Of a stretch of 64,000 nucleotides of DNA, positions 55,963 to 64,000 are shown in pieces. Both the position numbers and the translations under genes were made by a program. How positions within the stretch are numbered: the first letter of the stretch is position 1; every line of letters begins with the position of its first letter. The stretch lies in contig JASKMD010000030.1 of the NCBI GenBank assembly GCA_030144725.1, forward strand, positions 3,545,896 through 3,609,895. Reading direction: 5' to 3'. The notes beneath the pieces are model-generated. The model was not told the DNA's origin, did not search any database, and saw only the letters and a list, made by a program, of their open reading frames with translations. Source of the DNA: Haematococcus lacustris (lineage: Eukaryota; Chlorophyta; Chlorophyceae; Chlamydomonadales; Haematococcaceae).

Positions 55963-58220
55963 GCGACCGTCACAGCAACAGCAACAGGAGCAGCAGCGGA
56001 GGCAGCCATCAGCAGCAGGTGTGCCTGGTAGTGGGGTCAGGCCCTGACCTGCTGGTGCTGGATTGGGAGGCAGCCTGGCCTGGCACCTGCACGGCTCAGG
56101 CTGAGGCCTCCCCAGTAGACACCACCCTGCCCCCTGCCCCTGCCCCTCGCACACCCTCGCCAGGTGCCCCCCTGCCTTGTGCCGGCAGCCCCCCACCCCC
56201 TGTGGCCCCCTCCAGCTGCACCCAGCGTGGCCCTACTTGCTGGCACCTGCTCCAGAGCCGCCGCCTGCTGCTGGGGGGAGGGGGGGGGCCGGTGGCTGGC
56301 CTGACCCAGGGGCCGAGGGGGAGTCTCCTGGTGGCTGTGGAGGGGTCGCTGCTCCTCCATGCGGCGGGGGGCCGGGGGGGCGACCCTGGGGTCCTGCCCC
56401 CCTCACCTCCCAGTGCTCGAACGGTACCGCCGGCAGCAGCAGGGGCGGCTAGGGGAGGCCAAGGGGGGCTGACAGCGGCACTGGGGAGGGTGTCTGGGGG
56501 GGGGGTAGTAGGAGCGGCAGCAGCAGCAGCAGCAGGAGCAGCAGAAGGAGGGGCGGCAGAGGGAGTGTGTTCAGCTGCAGGAGGGGCTCCAGATGCACTA
56601 GCACCCAGGCCAACAGTGGAAAGCTCAGCGGGCTGCAGGGCTGCAGGTGTGGCTGCACAGCCCGGGAGCGGCAGCAAGCATCACAGGCCCCCTGCTGCAG
56701 AGCAGCCTGATGCAAGCCAGCCCCCGGGCCGCCCCCTCCTGCCTGCGTCAGAGGTCTGCGCGCCCCCCTCCCCTGACCTGCCTGTGCTGGACCTGCGTGG
56801 CCTGCACCAAGCCTTGGGGGGAGGGGGCCTGGGTAGCCTGCTGGGGGGTGGCCTGCTGCTGCCTGACTGCCCCGACCTTGAGGTGCCGCTGGTGGGCCAG
56901 GGTGTCAGGAGTGGGGCAGAGGCCAAGAGGCCCACCCCCATCACTGAGGGCAGTGCAGGCCGAAGCCATGGCTGCAGTTTCAAACACCAGGAGGACAGGC
57001 AGCCAGCCTGCCTAAGGCAGCATGTGCCTGTGCATGAGCAGCCGCCACCTAGCGCAAGGGGGAGGGGCCAGCCTGAGGTGCCAGGGTGTCGGGGTCTGGC
57101 TGACTGCCCCGGGGCCCAGCTGATGATGGTCTGGCCCAGGCGCAGCCAGTGGCAGGGCAGGGCGCCCCTCGCCTCCTCCTGCTGCCCACCTCCCCGCAAC
57201 CCTCCTAAGGCAGACCTCAGGCCGCACCTGCAGCCAGCTGGGCCCTGGACAGCAGACGGTGAGGGTGGGGTGAAGGAGGTGGCAGGGCAGGGCAGTAGAG
57301 GACCCCTGTTTGCACTACCGCTTCCCTGCCTGAGCCCAGATCTGCTGGCCGCCTACCCCTGTGGCGCTGTGGCTGTGGCACCCACTGGCATGGCTACCTG
57401 GCTGCTGGTGGTGGGCAGCTCTCGTGCACCTGGCTCGCTGCAGCTGGTGTCAGCTAGTGCTGACCAAGGTTTGGTGTGGCTGAGCAAGGTGGCAATCAGC
57501 ACGGGACCGGGATTTGAACCCAGCACCACCTGGGTGAAGGCCCTGGCGCTGACCTGGCATGCAGCCCAGCAGCAAGTGCGGCTGCATACGATACAAGGGG
57601 CTGAGATGGGGCAAAGAGGAGGGAGGGGGGCAGGGCACGGGCAAAGGCAGGGTGCAGGGCAGGCGCATGATGAGGTGCAGCTGGCTTTGCAGCAGGCAGG
57701 GGTGGCGATCTACCCACAAAAGATTGGGAGCAGGGAGGCAGGGGTGGGGGGGCAATGGGTAGGCGCCCCCCTGCTGCCCCCTGCCTACCCCATCACCAGC
57801 TTGACACGGCAGGGCCACGAGCGCCGGCAGGTCGGTCAGTTGCAGCTGGCGGTAGCGGTGGTGTGCGGTGCAGGAGGGCTGTTAGGGCCGGGGCACACAG
57901 CGGGCCAGCTGCTGCATCCGCAGGGTGATGACAGGGCAGAGCAGGTCAGGGCAGAGCCGAGGTGTGAGCACAGCTGTCAGCAGCAGCAGGGCGGGGAGGG
58001 GGAGGGGGAGGGGGCTGAGCCACTGCCTGGGCAGACGGGCCAGGCAGTGTTGGGCTCCCCTTCAAGCGCCGGTGTGAGTGAGGGCAGTGTGGTGGAGCAG
58101 GTGCGGCTGCTGCTGCAGGGTTTGCAGGCCCATGTGGACAGCCGGCTGGACAGCCTGCAGGCCCTGATGGGGCAGCAGGGACAACGACTGGCGGCCATTG
58201 AGTCCAGGCTCAGGGGGTGA
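55077..58220 (+). CDS. Unrecognised large protein with C-terminal coiled coil, possibly beta-propeller
   Basis: Two exons are readable: 55077-55454 (MRVLAPATVQLLNG..., ending LAWHPEVRALLAVATQ) and 55662-58220, joined in phase to about 978 residues; further introns inside the long second exon are possible. Short strands such as LLFSCGNTVPLPGL, PLLVATLTEAAVTVFAM, VCLVVGSGPDLLVLDW and WLLVVGSSRAPGSLQLVSAS have the look of beta-propeller blades with hydrophobic strands and SxD/GS turns, but no canonical WD signature is present. The middle is Pro/Gly/Ala/Gln-rich and disordered, with a coding (AGC)n run near 55928-55962. The C-terminus VEQVRLLLQGLQAHVDSRLD...IESRLRG is a short amphipathic coil. 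The order propeller-like region then coil recalls WD-plus-coiled-coil proteins, but I do not assign a family. Confidence 0.6.
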
Positions 58221-58368
58221 GGCACAGGGTGGCGGGGAGGAGGCAGTGGCTACAGGGTGACGGCTGCCATGCAACTCTGGTTTTGAGTTATAAGAGCTAT
58301 CCTTCTTGGCCAGCTGCCAGGCCCAGTCTGTATCGCGCCAATCGTGGATTGTGGGGGCTCTGGCAGCA

Positions 58369-58383
58369 GGCTGGTTGCCAATG
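58369..58383. repeat. Left target-site duplication (15 bp)
   Basis: GGCTGGTTGCCAATG, identical to 58886-58900 on the other side of the insertion. Confidence 0.92.
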
Positions 58384-58543
58384 CCTGCTGCCATCTGTGA
58401 TGGAACCTGCGCCCCTGTAGCCAAAGCACCTGCCCCACCAGCATTGCGCCTGGCACCTCCTTTCGCGGCAGTCTCGCACCTAATAGCAGGAGGGAAGGCC
58501 CAACAGGCGGGGTCAGCACATGGCCGGCCAAAGCAGGTCATAT
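58384..58543 (+). pseudogene. Copy of kinesin-14 last exon and intron end
   Basis: Matches 59932-60094 with one 3-bp gap and about five mismatches, same orientation. It starts at the first base after the target duplication. The source spans the intron-exon junction at 60030/60031, so the template was DNA or unspliced RNA. Confidence 0.92.
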
Positions 58544-58885
58544 CTCATGAGTTCAGGCCACCGCCCGTCGCACTGCGCATCGCGTGATGGCTAAGAAGAA
58601 GCGGAAGGGTAGGGTTAGGCACAGTGATGTGTGCCCCCTTTGTTGAGCTGTCATCAGCTTACAATTAGTGCATGTTTTGTCATGCCAACTCTACATCATA
58701 GCCCTCGGGTCAGGCAATAGTGTAGGTGGTAGGCGGGCTCATGTGCCATGTGCACTGGGTTTACTCCACACAGCCCAATAACACTGTTTGAGTCGGATCT
58801 AGTTAGTGGCTGCTAGTGGCTGCTAGTGGCTGCTAGTAGGTACTTCTGATCCGGCTCAAATGGGAGCCCTAGTGAGGGACAAGAG
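58384..58885 (+). mobile_element. Miniature Fanzor-family element with kinesin patch
   Basis: A 502-bp insertion lies between exact 15-bp direct repeats. From the left it holds 160 bp copied from the kinesin-14 last exon and adjoining intron, about 40 bp of leader, and the Fanzor subfamily-A start codon with its NLS (MAKKKRKG at 58587). It then goes straight into the family's 3' end (58611-58885), with the whole nuclease body deleted. The residual frame ends after 19 codons at 58646. The terminal hairpin arms are TTTGAGTCGGATC (58787-58799) and GATCCGGCTCAAA (58848-58860); the loop contains three copies of TAGTGGCTGC. The architecture matches the 38386-39674 insertion, including TSD length and the GGCTG start of the duplication. 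It is a MITE-like derivative mobilised in trans. Confidence 0.88.
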
Positions 58886-58900
58886 GGCTGGTTGCCAATG
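58886..58900. repeat. Right target-site duplication (15 bp)
   Basis: Identical to 58369-58383, immediately after the conserved element end GAGGGACAAGAG. Confidence 0.92.
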
Positions 58901-59669
58901 AGTAGTGGGTGTAGGAGAGGATCATCCCTATACATATCTTATTGTAAGCAAGTATGCTGGAGGTGCAGAGCGCGGCTTACGACACCAACAACAACAAGGA
59001 GCAGTTACCCTGGCCTTAGAGCCATGGCGTACGGGCAGTTAGCCTTTTTAGCGTCAAGCTGTTAGTTTTGGTGAGGTGCCCAGTGGTCTCCAGTTGTTTG
59101 GAATGAACGTGCCACCACTTGATTGGAGTTGCTGAGTGAGAACCACCAGCTTAGCAATGGTCGGTGCTTACCACAGCAGAGCCAGCCGCAGTGCAGGCAG
59201 CAGGTGCTAACTGTCTCATCTGTGTCATTAATGAGGTGTTGCCAGGTCTATGCAAGTATCACAGAACCTGCAGGTCGTGTTAAAGGGGTTGCTGATGGCT
59301 AAATACCTCCTGCATTCCATGCATGGGCAGGCACATGCCACAACTCCTTTCAGCTACTGAGTACCACACTGCCCATGATCCATGCCTGCTTCATCACCAC
59401 TGTATGCAGAATGGAGTTTAGAAACACACGTGTGCATGGCCACAAACAGCTATGCCTGTTCATGCCATTCCAATACATGCAGATGCATCCACAGTGGTGC
59501 ATTGCCACTTGACATATGCACAACCAATGGCCGACCAACGTGCCATCAGCAGTGCTACCCGGTGTGAGTCCCGTTTGCGCTGCATCAACCCCTATGCCGC
59601 TCCCTAGCTCCCTTGACAAACTCACTCTCTCGTTGCATTGTTTACTGCTCCATGCTGCTATGCACAATG
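58901..59669. other. Convergent intergenic region
   Basis: Holds the kinesin-14 3' flank and, at 59035-59117, a subfamily-B Fanzor 3'-end relic. TGTAA occurs near 58942 on the plus strand, a possible distal polyadenylation signal for the 55077 gene. No other gene is supported. Confidence 0.5.
59035..59117 (+). mobile_element. 3'-end relic of Fanzor subfamily B
   Basis: GTTAGCCTTTTTAGCGTCAAGCTGTTA, GAGGTGCCCAGTGGTC and GAACGTGCCACC match the sequence downstream of the subfamily-B ORF at 42189-42285 (opposite strand) in the same order. No coding part remains. Confidence 0.65.
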
Positions 59670-62600
59670 CTAGAGTTTCATACGTTTGGCTGCATGCAAG
59701 GTGCCGGACTGTTGACCCAAGGCAGCAGGGGCAGGAGGAGGCCGCTTCACTGCCCCAGACACAGCACCGGCAGTCTGGTGGCTAGCACCTGAACCACCTG
59801 CTCCACCATGCAAGCTTGCCCGCTTTGACACAGGCTCTGCTGCAGCAGCAGCAGCTGCTGCTGTTGCCACTTGCCCAGCTGCTTGCCTCGCTACGCCAGG
59901 CAAGCTCATGCGCTTGATGTCCCCCACGGCCCCTGCTGCCGCCATCTGTGATGGAACCTGCGCCCCTGTAGCCAAAGCACCTGCCCCACCGGCATTGCGC
60001 CTGGCACCTCCTTTCGCGGCAGTCTCGCACCTAATAGCAGGAGGGAAGGCCCAACATGCGGGGTTAGCACATGGCCGGCCACAGCAGGTCATATACCAGG
60101 GTCACACTCTTAGACGATGTAACATCTCGGCCTATGAAGTAGACTATGGCACACAGAAGGGCAACAGGGCGTAGCAGGCATTGCTTGGTTCTGAGTAAGG
60201 TGGTGGGCTGTGTATGTAGGTCTGTCAGGATCAGGATCAGCAACAGCAGCAGTTTGTCCTCCCCTCATCATCGACATAACATCCGCGACACGTGACACAA
60301 CAGCAGTCATGGCAGCAGGCACCGCCCCACCCAGTGTACGGCAGTGCAGGGCGCCTTGAATGCAGTGCACAGAGCAGGCGACCTCAGCAGGGGGCTCAGT
60401 GCGCACCCGTTGACTTTGGCGGCAAACTTCAAGGAGAACAAGGACTCGGAGGCAGAGGCTGGTTCTGGGTTAATGTTCACGAACATCAGCGTCTTGCCTT
60501 GGCCACCCAAGCATGGCTGCACAGCAGAAGCAAGGCAGGCAGGCAGCTCAGTTGCAGGTTGACAGGCCACAGCCAGGCAGGGGGGCGCGATTGTTGAGGC
60601 TGCCAGGCACCACACAGCAGCAGTCTTGCTGCAGCCATGACACAGGGCAGGTGAGTGCTGCACAGCATGGTGGCAGCTGCCTGGATGGGGAGTTGGATTG
60701 GGAGGGGCAAGGCATTCGCCGAGTGCTATGTCCTATCACTGCTTTGCTGTGCCACAAGCCAAGTACCTGAAGTAAGTAGGTGAGCTTGGAGTTACGGTAG
60801 GGGACATGGGCGTTTTTTGAGCTGAGGGCAGCAAAGATGTCGCCCAAGGCGCTGAGGGACTGATTGATGGCACACGCCTCCTTCTTGCGGGCATCCTCCA
60901 CCTGGCTGCGGTCCAGCCGTTCGCTGCAACAACAGAGGGCTGCAAACATGAGTTCAAGTGTTGCCTGTGGCGTAAGGGTGCTGCTGTGGCGTGGCTTCCT
61001 TGTGGAGCCATCGCATGCCTTGGAGCTGTGGTGCCCTTGCAAGCAATCCATGCAAGCCCGTGGTTGGCAGGCCAGTGCCCTGGCAAGGCCCGTGGTGGGC
61101 AGGCCGTTGCAATGGTCGAGTCCGAGGCCCCACCTGCCGGCCAGGTCGACGAGACATAAGCAGCCTTGCAGACGTGTGTTGGTGGCCGCGTGGCTGCCGG
61201 TGATGTACAGCATGAACACGCTGTGGCTCCGCGACGACTCAGCATTCATGGCGGTGGCCTCGCAGGCGCGGGATGCTGCGGCGCGGCGGATGAGAGCATC
61301 GGCCGCGCCGGCATCGGAGATTGGCACCTTGCTGACCCCGGTGACGGTCGTGTGACCGCCTGCGGCGTCGTGCTTGATGGCGGACTGATCGTTGATGTAG
61401 GGCGAGGAGGGTCCACCCAACAAATCTCGCAACGAGTTGTTGTACACCTGGAGTGCGCCACACAACACTAAACCATCACATACTGCGCTGCTCAAAACAG
61501 CTCAGTAGTCAGTTTCAATGAACTGTCGGTATGTTGAGGAGCTTGGTTACGAAGGAGCACTCCTACCTCCACAAAGGATGCCTCCATAGAGTACTCCCAT
61601 TCGCACTGTTCTTGCAGCTGCGCAGCTGTGTCCAGTATCTGTGTCAGCAAGGACAAGGGGAGAGCCCGGGTCAAGGAAATGCGGAGCCTGGCGACAGTGA
61701 GCTGCAGACAGCAAGGCAGGTGCATGTGAGATCATGCATGCACCCCCCCATCCCTCACCTTCTCCACGGCCCTGGGGATGATGCCACGGCCAGCTGGGGA
61801 GTCTGTGCCCTGCATGGTGTAGGTCTTGCCCGCCCCGGTCTGGCCATATGAGAAGAGGCACACGTGGTAGCCATCCAAGGCTGACTGAACCAGCTCGGAC
61901 ACACTGGCAAACACCTGCACTCCTCAACACACAACACACACATGCCTCATCCTGCATCTCTTGCCGCAGTCAGGGAGTAGGGAGCTAGTGGCAGCCTGGG
62001 TTGCAAACTTGTGTCATTGATGAAAGGCAGAAGTACATGGTGCCTGGTATGAAACATGACAGGCGGTAGGCAGTGAAGACTCACATCTTCCTGTGCAGTG
62101 CCCGGGGTAAAAACCCTGTCATATGCAAAGGTGTGTTCCTTGCCGTCCACTGCAATGGCAACGCCAGATTGGTCAGGAGCGCAGCGAACCACTGAGGCTG
62201 GGTGGGGCTTCACGCGACAGTACACTCGAATCTGCACTGGCACCAGCACCGGCGCCATGTGCTCATGCAGCCTCACTACTGACAGTTGATGCCGCTCTAC
62301 TCATCTTCTCAAGGTGAAGAGTGCAGTGCCCAATGGTGTTCATTACAACGCTGGACTGGTCTGCCTGAGCTGCATTGGTCTCAGGTTGCATGGCTTGGCG
62401 CATGGGCACGTGCAAAGGCAGGCAGAGCAACCCACATTGCCTCTAATGCAGACCAGCTCGTTGTGCAGCTTGCGGCGTGTGGCCTCTGCAGCAGCTACGG
62501 CTGTCTGAAGCGCCGAAATCTTGGTCAGCAAGCTGGCCACCACATCACGCTGGCCGCCTGCCTCACCCAGCACCTCCTTCAGGGCCGCAAACTCCCCTGA

Positions 62601-64000
62601 AGCGATATCAGCAGCACAGGGCAGCACACAGGGAACAGCACTGAACCTATGAAGCTGTGTGTTGCAGCAAAGCCAACATGCAAATGCCATGCACAGGCGC
62701 AGACAGTGTACAAGGTCATGATGGCAATGACGATGATGACAAGGGACAGGACATGCGCTTGTCGCATGGCTTTGGGCTGATAGTGGTGATGGCAATCAGG
62801 ATGTGTGGGCTGTTGCGCATTGTGCACATATGTGTCTCTTGCCATGGCATCTGGCCCTGACAGCTCTACCTTCCATCACCCCAAGTTGGTCTTCTTTTGT
62901 GGTCAGCTCCGCCTGGCTTGCGTCAAGCTGCTGCTTTGCTGTCTTCAGCTCGCTCTGATATGCAACCGCTTGCCGCTCAGCTTCTGCTTGTTGCCCAGCA
63001 ACAAACTCAACCTGACAGCATAAACTTGAACTCAGCATGTCACACCCTTATACAATGGGTAGGCCATTCACCTAGAGTGAGAGGGCGGCAGCCAAGCAGC
63101 CTAGCGGCTGATGGCTGAAGCTGTGTGAGCCATCTTCTGCTTTTTTTTTCCTTCATACTTGTCCTGGGCCACAACTTGTAGGCAGCTGCTATGCAGTACA
63201 TACAGGGCCATGCTGCATGCTCACCTGGTGTTTCAGGTTCATGCACTGGTTGGAGAGCAGCAGGCATTCCCGTTGTGCTTGTGCCATCGCTGACTCACTC
63301 TCCTCCCGCAGCTTCAGGGCAGCTGCCAGAGCTGCCTTCAATGCACTCTTCTCTTCAGCTAGTGCGGCCTCGCGCTGCTCTGCAGCTGCCAGGAGTGTCT
63401 GCGGCAAGTGTGACATCACAGTTCAGTCAAGCCAGGGGCAGTCCTGTGCTCCATGCTTGCACTCCTCCTCCATGTCTTGCCAAAGGACCTGATGGTGTAG
63501 CAGGTTCAGCCCTTGTATCGCACTCTTTCCAGCCGCTTCCTCACCTTGAGGTTTCTTCGCTCCTCCTCTGTTGCAGCCTGCAGCGTTTTGCTGCTGTTGC
63601 TGAGCAGCGCCACCTGCTGCTGAGATGCTGTCATGGCTGCATTGGCTGACACCAGCTCTGCTGACAGCCGCTGGACCTGACTGCGTGATTCCTCGACAGC
63701 TGCCCGCGCCACGGCCAGGTCACCAGTTGCCTGGGCCAGTTGGGCCTTCACTGAAGGCAGCTCCGACCTCAGCTGCGGCAGTGAACAGCACATGGACTGT
63801 TTACAGCAGTACACAAAGAGAGTAGCAGCAGCCACCATGTCAGGGTTAAGGTTAGGCTAGGGAGATCAGCTAACCCTCACCTAACTCAACCCTACCTCAC
63901 CTTGACCCACAGCCACCTGCGCCACACCTGTTGGGACTGCTTGTGAGCCTCCTCCTCTGACATGGTTTTTGCGCGCAGCGCCGTGCGGACAGACTCGTGC
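59670..64000 (-). CDS. Kinesin-14 (C-terminal motor), 5' end beyond window
   Basis: Minus-end-directed kinesins of this class bundle and focus spindle microtubules. Twelve exons, in phase: 59670-60030, 60407-60516, 60767-60923, 61134-61447, 61567-61638, 61759-61914, 62085-62231, 62436-62596, 62870-63011, 63225-63398, 63545-63772, 63928->64000. A heptad-rich stalk (63928-62436) is followed by the neck [13 protein letters not shown] and the motor: P-loop [10 protein letters not shown], switch [12 protein letters not shown], switch [20 protein letters not shown] and [14 protein letters not shown]. The order stalk-neck-motor and the RGNIRVYCR neck define kinesin-14. After the motor ([15 protein letters not shown]) comes a ~115-residue Ala/Gly-rich basic tail ending AAKRMKL. 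Part of the last exon has been copied to 58384-58543. Confidence 0.94.

Noticed and set aside
58544..58646. A functional 19-residue peptide from MAKKKRKG...
   Set aside because: It is the fusion of the Fanzor NLS start to the non-coding 3' end by deletion; no sign of selection can be judged from one copy.

Overview
The window is nuclear DNA of a green alga. Introns are frequent and short, coding sequence is GC-rich, the proteins are plant/algal in type, and introns are packed with G/C-rich micro- and minisatellites. The repeat style and the NLS-tagged TnpB/Fanzor-like fragments suggest a chlamydomonadalean such as Haematococcus, but this is an inference without a database search.

Layout. 1-22161 (minus) is the 5' two thirds of the giant ribosome-biogenesis AAA+ ATPase midasin (MDN1/REA1): 34 exons with all six AAA modules in order, running off the left edge. 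23985-26719 (minus) is the autophagy E2-like enzyme ATG3. 27343-28261 (minus) is the 3' part of an unrecognised gene with a SAP-like C-terminus, cut in a coding exon by a small hAT element. 28869-34957 (plus) is cullin-3. 37247-41770 (plus) is a CCDC81-type eukaryotic HU-domain gene with a Fanzor-like element in one intron. 43183-46037 (minus) is the rRNA methyltransferase RRP8. 46304-47038 (plus) is NTF2. 47429-49068 (minus) is a J-domain protein, probably plastid-targeted. 49522-54902 (minus) is cytosolic seryl-tRNA synthetase. 55077-58220 (plus) is an unrecognised protein with a terminal coiled coil. 59670-64000 (minus) is a kinesin-14 that runs off the right edge.

The housekeeping genes are not an operon. 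Themes recur (ribosome maturation: MDN1, RRP8; translation: SerRS; protein turnover: CUL3, ATG3, J protein; microtubules: kinesin-14, perhaps CCDC81), but no shared pathway is implied. Two gene pairs are divergent across short gaps (RRP8/NTF2, SerRS/55077 gene).

The most interesting material is mobile. Two insertions (38386-39674 and 58384-58885) belong to one family. Both carry the same N-terminal nuclear-localisation start of a Fanzor-like ORF, the same ~260-nt 3' end with a terminal hairpin, and perfect 15-bp target-site duplications beginning GGCTG in element sense. Between the target duplication and the element's 5' end, each carries a patch copied from an exon of a gene 1.5-2.3 kb away. 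This pattern (long TSD, conserved 3' end, chimeric 5' end) looks more like target-primed reverse transcription than a cut-and-paste transposon. A second Fanzor-like subfamily is present as relics at 26863, 42100-42622 and 59035. Exon coordinates were derived by hand from reading-frame continuity, GT/GC-AG junctions and family similarity; all complete gene models come out divisible by three.
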